From: Tolypothrix sp. FACHB-123
GTDB taxonomy: Bacteria; Cyanobacteriota; Cyanobacteriia; Cyanobacteriales; Nostocaceae
Assembly: GCF_014697075.1 (NCBI RefSeq)
Contig: NZ_JACJRE010000032.1
Location: 1 to 64,000 of the forward strand
Length of the DNA stretch: 64,000 nucleotides
Reading direction: 5' to 3'
Shown here: positions 8,367 to 17,296 of the stretch, piece by piece
Numbering within the stretch: the first letter of the stretch is position 1
Layout of the letters: each line of letters starts with the position of its first letter
The notes under the pieces: model-generated
Seen by the model: the letters and a program-made list of their open reading frames with translations, nothing else
What the model was told of the DNA's origin: nothing
Databases searched by the model: none
Program-made: the position numbers and the translations under genes

Positions 8367-9926
8367 CTATTTTGCCCAGACAATTAATGCTTGGGTTAAT
8401 CCATCTAAAGTATATTCTTCAGCTTCTACATCTACTCTTCCAATTAATTCCTGACAAGTTTTTGAGGTTTGGGGGCCAATTGAGGCGATACAAACTCCTG
8501 TTAAAACATCTGCAAGATTGGTGAATTTGCTATTAATTAATTGACAGAAAAATTGCACAGTTTTAGAACTAGCAAAAGTAATGGCATCTACTTCGTGATT
8601 TTTTAGGGCTAATTCTGCGGTTTGGGGAATACTATTAGGACAGCAAGATTGATAGGCTGCAACTTCGGTGACTTCTGCTTGCTTTGCAGTTAATTCCTTA
8701 ACTAAAACCTCTCTACCACCACTTTCAACTCTAGGAAATAAAACTTTTTTTCCTAATAGTTCTTCTGGGAAGTTTTCTACTAAGGAATCAGCAACAAAAT
8801 TAGGGGGAATAAAATCGGGGTGCAAACCACGCTTTTTCAAACTTTGGGCTGTTTTCTCCCCAACCACTGCTATTTTGAGATTAGCTAAACTACGGCTATC
8901 TTTACCCAGTGCGGTTAATCTGTCAAAAAAGTAGTCTACACCATTAGTAGAAGTGAGAATTAACCAGTCAAAGTGAGCTAAAGTAGCGATCGCTCTGTCT
9001 AATGCTTCCCAACTCGAAGGGGGGCCGATTTCTAAAGTAGGCATTTCAATCACGGTAGCACCTGCGGCTGTCAGGCGATCGCAAAATTGGCTAGATTGTC
9101 CCACTGCACGGGTGACTAAGATAGTTTTACCATTGAGAGGAAGTTGGGAATTAGCTGTCATAGTTACAGGGCTGGGAGTTTTGGTGATAGTTAACTGTTC
9201 TGTTGGTATTTTCTCAGGTTGTAGGTAATTCCGTAGCCCAACCACCTCGCCAATGACAATTACCACTGGTGACAGCGATAAGCCAGCGGTTATTTCTAAA
9301 ATATTGCCCAGTTCCCCTGTCCAAATTTGTTGATTCACAGTTCCCGCCCACCGAATAATAGCTATAGGCGTGAGACGCGATCGCCCTTGACGGATCAGCC
9401 GATGTACAATCTCTGCTAGATGTTGTCCGCCCATTAAAATTACTATTGTTTCTAGCCTTGACAGGGCTTCCCAGTCTAAAGCTTCTGGTTCATGGGCTGT
9501 TAAAACTGCAAAACAGCGACTCAAAACCGGATCTGTCAGGGGAATTCCTGCAAGTAAAGGGGCGGCTAAGGCGGAAGAAATTCCCGGTACTACTTCAAAT
9601 GCACAGCCAGCAGCTTTCAAAGCCTGAATTTCCGCACTACAGCGCCCAAAAATAAACGGATCGCCTGACTTGAGTCTGACAACTTGTTTACCCTGCTGAC
9701 AATAATGAACTAATAACTGATTAATCTCGGCTTGGGGTGTGCTGGGTTTACCACCGCGTTTACCTACATCTAACTTGAGACAATCAGGTGATACTCGCTG
9801 CAATAATTGCTCATCTACCAAGGCATCGTATACCAATACCTGTGCCTGCTGCAAAAGATTGTCAGCTTTTACCGTGAGATATTCTATATCTCCTGGCCCT
9901 GCACCTACGAGGTATACTTTGCCCAT
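8367..9926 (-). CDS. cobA-hemD: Uroporphyrinogen-III C-methyltransferase / uroporphyrinogen-III synthase fusion
   Basis: A two-domain tetrapyrrole enzyme of about 520 residues. Residues 1-240 are a SAM-dependent CobA/SUMT domain: MGKVYLVGAGPGDIEYL, SGDPFIFGRCSAEIQAL, VVPGISSALAAPLLAGIPLT. It methylates uroporphyrinogen III twice to make precorrin-2 for siroheme and cobalamin. Residues of about 270-515 are a HemD domain, which cyclises hydroxymethylbilane to uroporphyrinogen III (LVTRAVGQSSQFCDRL, DWLILTSTNGVDYFFDRL, ITFASSKTVQFF). The fusion links making the ring to diverting it towards siroheme/B12. The frame is open to 9983; ATGs at 9938 and 9926 are the plausible starts, and I favour 9926 because the family begins at GKVYLVGAGPGD. 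Confidence 0.92.
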   Translation of the reverse strand: MGKVYLVGAGPGDIEYLTVKADNLLQQAQVLVYDALVDEQLLQRVSPDCLKLDVGKRGGKPSTPQAEINQLLVHYCQQGKQVVRLKSGDPFIFGRCSAEIQALKAAGCAFEVVPGISSALAAPLLAGIPLTDPVLSRCFAVLTAHEPEALDWEALSRLETIVILMGGQHLAEIVHRLIRQGRSRLTPIAIIRWAGTVNQQIWTGELGNILEITAGLSLSPVVIVIGEVVGLRNYLQPEKIPTEQLTITKTPSPVTMTANSQLPLNGKTILVTRAVGQSSQFCDRLTAAGATVIEMPTLEIGPPSSWEALDRAIATLAHFDWLILTSTNGVDYFFDRLTALGKDSRSLANLKIAVVGEKTAQSLKKRGLHPDFIPPNFVADSLVENFPEELLGKKVLFPRVESGGREVLVKELTAKQAEVTEVAAYQSCCPNSIPQTAELALKNHEVDAITFASSKTVQFFCQLINSKFTNLADVLTGVCIASIGPQTSKTCQELIGRVDVEAEEYTLDGLTQALIVWAK

Positions 9927-10046
9927 TGCTTCAATCATGGTTGAAATTTGTACACACAATTTATTTTTAGGGTGTGTTGTCACCTAGTGCAACGCATCAT
10001 GCAAGATTTGCGGTGTGTTAGGTACAGATACAGCTAGTACTTCTGG

Positions 10047-10299
10047 GTTTCAACCCCTCATAGGAATTAAGAGAAATTACAATCGTATTTCTATGGCTAA
10101 GTTTTTGCGCCAAATTCTTGGTTTCAATCCCTCATAGGGATTAAGAGAAATTGCAATTAATAGGTAATTCATCCTCTAATATCTCTACTAAGTTTCAATC
10201 CCTCATAGGGATTAAGAGAAATTGCAATTACTGGAGGTGAAAGGGGATAAAACTATAAGCGAGTTTCAATCCCTCATAGGGATTAAGAGAAATTGCAAT
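10047..10299 (-). CRISPR. Four-repeat CRISPR array, type I-D locus, without leader
   Basis: Four 37-bp repeats at 10047-10083, 10121-10157, 10192-10228 and 10263-10299, separated by spacers of 37, 34 and 34 bp. Read on the minus strand the repeat ends in ATTGAAAC, the usual 5' handle of crRNAs. It also contains the stem AATCCCT-ATG-AGGGATT, a Cas6 substrate. The three right-hand repeats are identical. The leftmost has three changes (positions 8, 19 and 33 on the plus strand), marking the leader-distal end. The leader should therefore lie to the right, but the repeat at 10263 abuts and overlaps the cas4 coding sequence, so no leader is present. crRNA precursor would come from the cas transcript. 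Confidence 0.95.
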
Positions 10300-10760
10300 T
10301 CACTGCGCCAAGCGATCGCACTTTGGCGCAATTCAGGAGTAATTTCTACTAATTGACGTTGATGTGAATGTGCATAATATATATAACCCGTATTGATACT
10401 CTTCCCCGTCATTTCTTCCAAACACAAAGCTTGCGCACAAACTTGCATTTCATCATTATCCCATTCACCCTTGCGACCGCGCTTGTATTCAATTGGGTAA
10501 AATGTGCCATTTTCCGCTTCAATTAAATCTGATTTACCTATCAATTTATACTTGTCAGATTTCAACCAAATGGCGCGGATTTGCCAAGTATCCTCACGAT
10601 ACCCATCACCAATTGTATGCACCCGCTCATGTAAACTTGTACCTTCAATTGTGTATTGATTATCAATAAATTCACCTGCACAAAACATCCGCCAACAGCG
10701 ATGAGCGCAGTAAGCATATTGATTTAATGCCGCAATTGGAATGTAATCAATTTCATTCAT
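10266..10760 (-). CDS. cas4: Cas4 nuclease, C-terminally truncated by the CRISPR array
   Basis: A RecB-like exonuclease of 164 residues; Cas4 normally trims and selects prespacers together with Cas1-Cas2. The N-terminal cysteine region (YAYCAHRCWRMFC) and the RecB core are present: GKSDLIE, PIEYKRG, and QVCAQALCLEE. The usual C-terminal cysteine cluster (CxxC...C), which completes the Fe-S site, is missing. The last residues, from about LQFLLIPMRD, are encoded by the CRISPR repeat, and the stop TGA lies inside the repeat's ATTGAAAC handle. The gene appears to have lost its last 30-40 codons in the deletion that removed cas1 and cas2. It is probably not functional in adaptation. Confidence 0.88.
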   Translation of the reverse strand: MNEIDYIPIAALNQYAYCAHRCWRMFCAGEFIDNQYTIEGTSLHERVHTIGDGYREDTWQIRAIWLKSDKYKLIGKSDLIEAENGTFYPIEYKRGRKGEWDNDEMQVCAQALCLEEMTGKSINTGYIYYAHSHQRQLVEITPELRQSAIAWRSELQFLLIPMRD

Positions 10761-10790
10761 AATTTAATTTGATATTTGCAAAGAAAAAAC

Positions 10791-11609
10791 TTATATCCGA
10801 CGTACCATACCCATACCCATCGTTGTTTTCCGCCCTAATCCTGCATATAATGCAAAATCTGCTAAAGCATTCATTTGCTTAATTGCTAACGGTTCCACCT
10901 CTCCTAAAATCCGATAGCTAATTGCACCAACACAACCAATAAATTTACTTTCATAGTTGCTGACAATTTCCGTATTAATATCAAAAGCACTCGGATAAAT
11001 TGATTCAATAGGAATAGCCGAAAATTCTATGCCACTATATTTATTCCACCGATTTAGTAAGCTATTAAACACAGATTCTTTAATCGGTAGAAACGTATCA
11101 TATCCACCTTGACGGAAAGATACCGGCGTAGCAAAATTAAAGCTCAAATTACGCTCTTTATTTGATGCTTGTTCGTAAAGTTGTGCATAATTACAAGCAT
11201 TAGCCCAAGGTTGCTTTGATTGTGCTGTACCTTGAATTTGAGTAATATACAAATTTGCCGAACCTAAATGCCAAGGATGTTCTGGGTTAAGATTTAGCCA
11301 CAGTGGAGTTAATTGGCTAAATAAATTGTCATCCAATAGAGACACACGCCACCAACAGGGAGTACCAGCCGGAATAGGTTTTTGATGAATAAATTGCAAC
11401 GTTTGGTGATGTGGTTTGGGTTGTCGTTGAATTTGCAATGGAGAGAGAGTAAAGGCTTTATCTGCATTCGATGAGTGTAGATATTCTCCTAAACTGGAGT
11501 CTACAGAACTGATGAGACTGAGAAATAGTGCATGAAAATGTCTACCAGTCAGGAATCCTGGGTAGATAGGAGACTGGGGGACGAGATTAAGAACAAGACT
11601 GTAAGGCAT
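10791..11609 (-). CDS. cas6: Cas6 CRISPR RNA endoribonuclease (type I-D)
   Basis: A 272-residue RAMP-fold RNase that cuts the pre-crRNA within each repeat at the foot of the hairpin. The C-terminal glycine-rich loop that contacts RNA is clear (YAGLGRKTTMGMGMVRRI at the extreme end), as is the internal FATPVSFRQGGYDTFLPI segment typical of Cas6. His38/His40-type catalytic candidates sit in GRHFHALF near residue 25. It lies upstream of cas4 with a 30-bp gap. Its promoter region (11610-11716) is shared head-to-head with the unknown plus-strand gene, so it may not be transcribed with csc1. Confidence 0.9.
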   Translation of the reverse strand: MPYSLVLNLVPQSPIYPGFLTGRHFHALFLSLISSVDSSLGEYLHSSNADKAFTLSPLQIQRQPKPHHQTLQFIHQKPIPAGTPCWWRVSLLDDNLFSQLTPLWLNLNPEHPWHLGSANLYITQIQGTAQSKQPWANACNYAQLYEQASNKERNLSFNFATPVSFRQGGYDTFLPIKESVFNSLLNRWNKYSGIEFSAIPIESIYPSAFDINTEIVSNYESKFIGCVGAISYRILGEVEPLAIKQMNALADFALYAGLGRKTTMGMGMVRRI

Positions 11610-11716
11610 TTTTTCAGCTTTTTTTTAGACTGAGATCTGCTACATGCAGGTAAAACTTAAATTATGCAAATGTTACTCTACTTTTGGTAAGTGTGATTAC
11701 ACCTGGAGAAAGACAG

Positions 11717-12127
11717 ATGAGAATTGATGATTACAATGCAGCCAACGCGCTGACTGAAAAATTAAAGCAGAGCTTACCAATTACAGTAAAGGCTGGCAAA
11801 GAATTTCTCAAGACATTAAAGCAAAAAGGAGAAAACGCCAATCCAGACAGAGAATTTGAAGTTGATTTTGTTGGTTATTCAGGAGATGATGGCGGGATTA
11901 TGTGCGGATTAAAAGAGCCGAATAATCCCGAAAGTAAGGAGAAATATGTTTCTTCTATTACTCACCTCAAAATTGATCCAAATCATCCCCTAGCTGCTGA
12001 AGTTCAGGCTTACCAACGTCAGCGAATTCGTAAGTTAATGTTGCAAAACTCCGGAGGTTTTACAGCAGAATTAATGACAATAGAGCCGACAAGAAAGAAA
12101 AAGTCTGCTAAAGGTTTCGGAAATTAA
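11717..12127 (+). CDS. Unknown protein encoded inside the cas operon on the opposite strand
   Basis: About 136 residues, starting MRIDDYNAANALTEKLKQS. The ATG at 11717 has GGAG nine bases upstream; TTG and GTG codons at 11684 and 11693 are less likely. It is soluble, with a helical N-terminus, a central segment (REFEVDFVGYSGDDGGIMCGL) and a basic tail (PTRKKKSAKGFGN). No nuclease, DNA-binding or membrane motif is evident. Its stop overlaps the csc1 stop by three bases tail-to-tail, and it is head-to-head with cas6. It therefore interrupts an otherwise collinear operon. I do not recognise it; a CRISPR accessory, an anti-CRISPR or an unrelated passenger are all open. Confidence 0.75.
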   Translation: MRIDDYNAANALTEKLKQSLPITVKAGKEFLKTLKQKGENANPDREFEVDFVGYSGDDGGIMCGLKEPNNPESKEKYVSSITHLKIDPNHPLAAEVQAYQRQRIRKLMLQNSGGFTAELMTIEPTRKKKSAKGFGN

Positions 12128-12831
12128 CTCCGAAAATGATATTCCATGCAAAGGGGAATCTTGAGTTCTTTCATTTCTTTAAATTGGTAGTATTGCCCTC
12201 GCATTTGGATATTTTGAATTAAACTAACTGGAGGCATATTCACCACATCGTAACTAATTACTTGATTAGTGAACATTACATCTAAAGGATTTAAAGGATA
12301 TTTGTAGGTGAATACACCTTCTGTAGTTTGAGGTTGAGGTAATTGTTCCACTGTCACCTCAGCCTTACTCATCCATTTCCCTAAGCGAATCCATTTTGGT
12401 AATTTAAGTTCTTTTTGCGAAATAACAAAAAACTCAAATATACTTTCTGGTGCAATTTCTTTGGCTCTACCAAAACTAGGAATATTTTTTTGCGTCTTCT
12501 CCATTTCTACATGGTAGTTATTATTAGCATATTTCCATGTATTGAGAATGGCAGTATGATTAACTGCACGCGCAGGTGTAACATAAATTCCCTGTTGATT
12601 TAGCGGCGTTAAATGTTCCTCATATTTGGGAACTTGTTCAGGACAAAAGTAACGATAGGAATGTTCTTCAGCTACATTGGTAGAGTAAACTTCGCTATCA
12701 ACTAACCCTAATGCATAGCAGAGTGCATAATTGTGAATTACCGCTTCCGTTTCGTATAATCTTCCAATTTCACGAGTAGCGTAATAAAGACTGTCGTGTA
12801 ATTCTAATTGACAGCAATAAATAATTGGCAT
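12124..12831 (-). CDS. csc1: Csc1 (Cas5d), type I-D Cascade subunit
   Basis: A 235-residue Cas5-group RAMP protein, which in I-D Cascade caps the 5' end of the crRNA. It opens MPIIYCCQLELHDSLYYATREIGRLYETEAVIHNYAL, a pattern typical of Csc1. The start lies five bases after the csc2 stop, so the two are co-translated. The C-terminus ends a few bases into the opposite-strand unknown gene. Confidence 0.9.
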   Translation of the reverse strand: MPIIYCCQLELHDSLYYATREIGRLYETEAVIHNYALCYALGLVDSEVYSTNVAEEHSYRYFCPEQVPKYEEHLTPLNQQGIYVTPARAVNHTAILNTWKYANNNYHVEMEKTQKNIPSFGRAKEIAPESIFEFFVISQKELKLPKWIRLGKWMSKAEVTVEQLPQPQTTEGVFTYKYPLNPLDVMFTNQVISYDVVNMPPVSLIQNIQMRGQYYQFKEMKELKIPLCMEYHFRS

Positions 12832-12836
12832 AGCGA

Positions 12837-13865
12837 TTACCCTGCTTTAGCAGCCGATTTCTTTTTGCTGATGTGTTTGTTAGCGTATTCTTTAGCTTCT
12901 GCATCAGCTTTTTGTAAAATTGATTTTATTCCTGCTTCGCTATTTGTGAGCGCTTTAACTTCACTTAGCAAGGGTACAAAAGTCTCACCAATAAAGTCAG
13001 TATGAACAATAAATTCATCAGCCATTAATTCCTCGATCGCACTTTTAGCAGCAGATATTACATCATCTTCATCTAACGGTTCAGGAGAATTGATACTGTT
13101 ATTTGACTGCATTTTGTCGTATATTGCTTGAGTCCAGCGTAAATTACTAGTAATTTCTCCATCAGCAAATATAACACCAATTAACTCATTTCTTACGCGA
13201 CCTGTGCGGGTTGTTTGCGCTCCATAATGGCGAGTCCGGAGGATGTTATTAAATACGTAAAGAAAACTAGCTTCAGTTGGGTCTTTTAATGTGACAATAC
13301 TAGGAAAGAAAGTTTGCGGTAGAATATGATCCTGCTGGTTAATTCTGGCTGTTACTGAACCTAGTTCACCATCTAATTTACCATCTGACTTCTTTTCTCC
13401 TTTTGCTGCCATTGTACCATTTTCATAAGGAGCATTCAGGGTAAAAGTTTCGTGTGATTCATCAAAAGCTGTAATTGAAAATGCGGTATCTACAACGACT
13501 TTTGATTTCTCTGAGCCAGAATCACCAATCGCAAATCCATAAATAATACAATCAGGATTATCCATTGCAAAATTAACGTTGTATTCGCATTCTTCAGCAG
13601 TCATCAAGCCATAATTACGCAGCAATTCCCGCCCAACTAACCTTTCTGGTGTTGATTGTTTGCGTTTGAACATTGACAGGCGGCTAATTGTAGTTTTATC
13701 TTTGACTCCAGCCCTAACTCTGGCTTTATTGAGTTCTCCATCTGTTTGAAATAATGGGTATGATTCGGTGATACGAATAGTTAAAAAGTGGACATATTTA
13801 CCCATTGGTTTGTAGGGAATGGCAGTTTGAAATAATTTAGGTTCAACTGTTTTGAGCAAAGCCAT
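12837..13865 (-). CDS. csc2: Csc2 (Cas7d), type I-D Cascade backbone subunit
   Basis: About 342 residues. This is the Cas7-group RAMP that polymerises along the crRNA spacer. Recognisable segments are PMGKYVHFLTIRITESYPLFQTDGELN, ERLVGRELLRNYGLMTAEECEYNVNFAM and LRTRHYGAQTTRTGRVRNELIGVIFADGEITSNLRWTQ (quoted here only as landmarks along residues 18-45, 80-110 and 220-255). The start at 13865 is chosen because GGAG lies seven bases upstream; the open frame extends to 13907 without support. The tail is Lys-rich. Confidence 0.92.
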   Translation of the reverse strand: MALLKTVEPKLFQTAIPYKPMGKYVHFLTIRITESYPLFQTDGELNKARVRAGVKDKTTISRLSMFKRKQSTPERLVGRELLRNYGLMTAEECEYNVNFAMDNPDCIIYGFAIGDSGSEKSKVVVDTAFSITAFDESHETFTLNAPYENGTMAAKGEKKSDGKLDGELGSVTARINQQDHILPQTFFPSIVTLKDPTEASFLYVFNNILRTRHYGAQTTRTGRVRNELIGVIFADGEITSNLRWTQAIYDKMQSNNSINSPEPLDEDDVISAAKSAIEELMADEFIVHTDFIGETFVPLLSEVKALTNSEAGIKSILQKADAEAKEYANKHISKKKSAAKAG

Positions 13866-13933
13866 GATATTTCTCCAAAAAATATGATTATGCGATGTCA
13901 TTTGCAAAGTCGTTAGCTGAAAATAGCTGTTAT

Positions 13934-16900
13934 TTATTCATTATCTGATTCCGGCAACTTTTGATTTTTCTCTAGATTTTCTTTGTCGTCTTCTAAGCGA
14001 TAAAGAAACTCACAAGTATCGCGAATTAAGTTGAGTTGACGGCCTGCTAAACGAGCGCGATCGCCTGCAAAAGATTTTTCAAATACCTCAACTACAAAGT
14101 ACTGTGCAAAATCTAAAATCGCTTGTCGTTCTTCCTCCCGTTTACTCATTACCCAGCGTCCCTCAGCAGTGGAAGAATGAACGCGATCCATGAGTTTAAA
14201 AACTTCGGCGGCTACAGCTGTAACTAATGTTTCACCCCGAAATACACTTAACTCAGCTTTAAGTATAGTTTCAGATGCAATATCAATCGGTTTTAATACA
14301 GCATTAGCTTTGGGATTATATCGCTTATTAGCTCTATAAAAGCGGCGATAAAGTTCCGTTAATTTCTTAGGATGATTGAGACTTGATTCTTCTCCCACAA
14401 TTAATTCCTCTTTGGTGTAGTCAAATTTTGCATAAGGGTCAAAACAAGGATAAAAATGATAGGTATAAAGCCGAATCTTTTCAATTCTGGCTGAGTCAAC
14501 TCCCTGGTTACGTGCCCAACGATTTAGATAATAAAATACATACAAAGGACTAGTTTCTAAATCCTTAGCTAATTCGCTAAATCTTCCCCAGTTGGCATCA
14601 TAACCAGATTTACCTTGCCGCGCATTCACATCTAAATGAATGGCGTAAGCAGCAGTCAACACATTCAGGGGAGCAGGGTATTGAATACCATTTTCTTGCC
14701 AACCTTCCAAAATGTAGTCTAAACGGAACCTATCTCTTTTTACCAAAGCGCGAAAAGCATGAGGCGCACTGTCAAGAAAAACGCTTTCTTCAAACTCTGC
14801 ACCATCATTAAATGGTGGAATTGGCGATTCTGAAACTACAGTTTTGACATCCAAAATCATCGGGAAAGCAAAGGCTAACCAAGTAGGCATAATCCAAGAT
14901 TCCGTATCTGTGCTGTCTCTTCCTGGAGGTAGCGCCATGAAATAAAATGTTAAAGGCTGGTCTTCAGGATAAGCAAGCTTAAATGTCCGGTCTTTTTCAT
15001 TATTGAGATTTTCATCTATTAAAAAACTATCCACACTTTGATAATTTTCTTTATCTAAATGTGCTTGAAAATCCTTGGTGATAAAATGATTGCGGATGCT
15101 AGTATCAAAGCGAGTTTGAGCTACACCACTATAAGCTTTCTGTAAAAATTTATTAGTTTCTGGGGTAAAGTAATAAGTTGGATAAAAGTAGAGATAGCGA
15201 TATTTACCATCTTCAAAACGTTTACCTACTGCTTGAGTTTGATTCATCAAAATTTGTCGCAGCATCATTTCCACACCTGCAATGCTGGAAATATTGCGCT
15301 TGGCATTAGAACCACCTAACATTTGTTTATTTGTATAAACTTGCGGTGTAAATAAAACTGCTGATTCCATCTGCTCTGTTACTGTGTAAGCAGAATGGGA
15401 AATTGAACAAATTAATTGTCTTCCTCTTCCTGGTTTTTTAGCAGCATTATAGTTACCTAACTCATTGAGAAAATTCTCTGTTTGCGTTTCAGTTGATTGT
15501 TGTTGATTTGTATTTGGCAACATCACCACTCGTGATACCCATTGCCTTAAATCATCCCAACCATCAGGTAATTGATATTGAGCAAGAATGGGTGAAATTA
15601 AACCTGTCAAATATTCAATAACTTGCTGGCAAATTTCCCTGACATCTTCCACACCTGGATGTGTTTCTAAATATTTAGCAGCGAGATAATACCATTCATA
15701 AGGTACGCCGCCAGTATTACCTTTTAACTTGTTTTTTTTCAGGCTTTCATTAATGCGCTGAATGTGGCGAATCTCAGGAATATATTCTGTTAAATTCCAG
15801 AATTCAGCGACTTTATGAGTTAAATCAAAAGCAGGTATTGCGGGTAATTTTTTATCTTTCTTGCGAATTGCTTCAATCCTGTTAACGGCTTCATCCCAAA
15901 TTTTACGACTGACTAAATCGCCAAATTCTGCTATTTGGTCAATGCGGATATCATCGGTAAATTTAAAATCAAACTCAGCAGGTAAAACACCTTGTTGTTG
16001 AAACTTAACTAAATTTTCACTGCGACTTTTAGCAACAGATGGTTTAGTAGAACTTAAAATGCGTAATGTTGCATCTAAAGCTACTTCCATTAAGTCGGGA
16101 GAATCAAAAAATAAGTTATAATATTCGGCATATTTCATGCCTTTACCATCACGACCAAATCCTGTTTGTCTGAGTTTTAATTGTCCTGCACATAGGAACT
16201 TAATATTATTAACTACAAGGTCTGGTAACTCTTTTGTAGATAGATAAGGAGCATTACGCGCTGCGAGATAAATTACTCCTGTTGGCAGATATAGTAAAGG
16301 TTCATAATATATCTGCTCATCCGTATTGAGGCTAGTATAAGCTTGAATTACGGCATTATTAACAACATTAGTTAAAACACCCCGGTTTTCAGCAATACGG
16401 TGATAGGTAAATTTCAGTTGTCCATCACTGAGATTATGAATAATTTCTTGCAATCTCGGATTTTCTGCATCTTGGGGATGTTTAATAATAGAAGCGAGAG
16501 AATCAGCTAAACAAGTTAAATCAGCAAGACAGCGAAGAGTACGGTCTTTAAGAACAGGATTTAAGCCAAATTCCGAAAAATTCCAGTTAGTATCCCAACG
16601 ACGTTGAGCATTGTAAGCCAAGCATAATAAATCGTCAATATATTCTGTATAAGTTTCTGGATTATCGGGATTGATAAACTTATTAAGTCCTAGTTGTTTG
16701 ATTTTTTCATCAATAATTTGACGATGTTCTGCTAAGGCTAATTTGCGGCAATTTTCTGTGACATCGGGAAATTTTTCAAAGTCATGTAAAATGAACCCAG
16801 CAATGACTAAACGCCGTTCTCGTTCTTTGACTACCCGCCGAATAGTTGTATCTAGATTTTCTAAACGTTTCTCAATTAAATTTGCCGGAAATAAACCATT

Positions 16901-17296
16901 GAGTAAATGTGTATTAAGTGATTGATCTGCTGCATTATCTCGCCTAACTCTAGTGTCACCTGCGGCTTCTCGCTGTTGGTCTATTTTATCAAAAAATTTA
17001 CCACCTTTAGCTGTGACACCAATTGCTATTTTTAGCAGATTAGGTAAAACATATTGGGCAAAATCTGCCATGACTATATCATCAGGATTTTGCGCTTTAA
17101 TCGCTTCTTGCAGTAGCTTGAGTGTGAGTAATTGTTGTTTAGTTGCGATAGTGCGATTGTCATCACTATCAAAACCAAAATCACCTGATAACCAATCTTC
17201 ATCCAATGACTCAGAATTTGCAGTGTTTTCTATATCTAAAAGTGATAATTGCTGATATTCATCTGAAGCTTTTGCAGCTTTACTTTTTTTAGCCAT
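13934..17296 (-). CDS. cas10d: Cas10d (Csc3), large subunit with HD nuclease domain
   Basis: About 1120 residues; the signature large subunit of type I-D. An HD nuclease domain is present near the N-terminus (AGFILHDFEKFPDV, HD at about residues 171-172). It supplies the DNA cleavage that Cas3 lacks in this subtype. I see no GGDD cyclase motif, as expected for Cas10d. The C-terminal third is helical. The ATG at 17296 lies inside the end of hepT: the sequence ATGGCTAA holds both the cas10d start and the hepT stop, an eight-base overlap implying coupled translation. A GTG at 17305 is a less likely alternative. Confidence 0.93.
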   Translation of the reverse strand: MAKKSKAAKASDEYQQLSLLDIENTANSESLDEDWLSGDFGFDSDDNRTIATKQQLLTLKLLQEAIKAQNPDDIVMADFAQYVLPNLLKIAIGVTAKGGKFFDKIDQQREAAGDTRVRRDNAADQSLNTHLLNGLFPANLIEKRLENLDTTIRRVVKERERRLVIAGFILHDFEKFPDVTENCRKLALAEHRQIIDEKIKQLGLNKFINPDNPETYTEYIDDLLCLAYNAQRRWDTNWNFSEFGLNPVLKDRTLRCLADLTCLADSLASIIKHPQDAENPRLQEIIHNLSDGQLKFTYHRIAENRGVLTNVVNNAVIQAYTSLNTDEQIYYEPLLYLPTGVIYLAARNAPYLSTKELPDLVVNNIKFLCAGQLKLRQTGFGRDGKGMKYAEYYNLFFDSPDLMEVALDATLRILSSTKPSVAKSRSENLVKFQQQGVLPAEFDFKFTDDIRIDQIAEFGDLVSRKIWDEAVNRIEAIRKKDKKLPAIPAFDLTHKVAEFWNLTEYIPEIRHIQRINESLKKNKLKGNTGGVPYEWYYLAAKYLETHPGVEDVREICQQVIEYLTGLISPILAQYQLPDGWDDLRQWVSRVVMLPNTNQQQSTETQTENFLNELGNYNAAKKPGRGRQLICSISHSAYTVTEQMESAVLFTPQVYTNKQMLGGSNAKRNISSIAGVEMMLRQILMNQTQAVGKRFEDGKYRYLYFYPTYYFTPETNKFLQKAYSGVAQTRFDTSIRNHFITKDFQAHLDKENYQSVDSFLIDENLNNEKDRTFKLAYPEDQPLTFYFMALPPGRDSTDTESWIMPTWLAFAFPMILDVKTVVSESPIPPFNDGAEFEESVFLDSAPHAFRALVKRDRFRLDYILEGWQENGIQYPAPLNVLTAAYAIHLDVNARQGKSGYDANWGRFSELAKDLETSPLYVFYYLNRWARNQGVDSARIEKIRLYTYHFYPCFDPYAKFDYTKEELIVGEESSLNHPKKLTELYRRFYRANKRYNPKANAVLKPIDIASETILKAELSVFRGETLVTAVAAEVFKLMDRVHSSTAEGRWVMSKREEERQAILDFAQYFVVEVFEKSFAGDRARLAGRQLNLIRDTCEFLYRLEDDKENLEKNQKLPESDNE

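Noticed and set aside
13934-17296. Cas10d considered as a type III Cas10 with cyclic-oligonucleotide synthesis
   Set aside because: No GGDD palm motif is visible, and the partners csc1, csc2 and an HD-less Cas3 fix it as type I-D.
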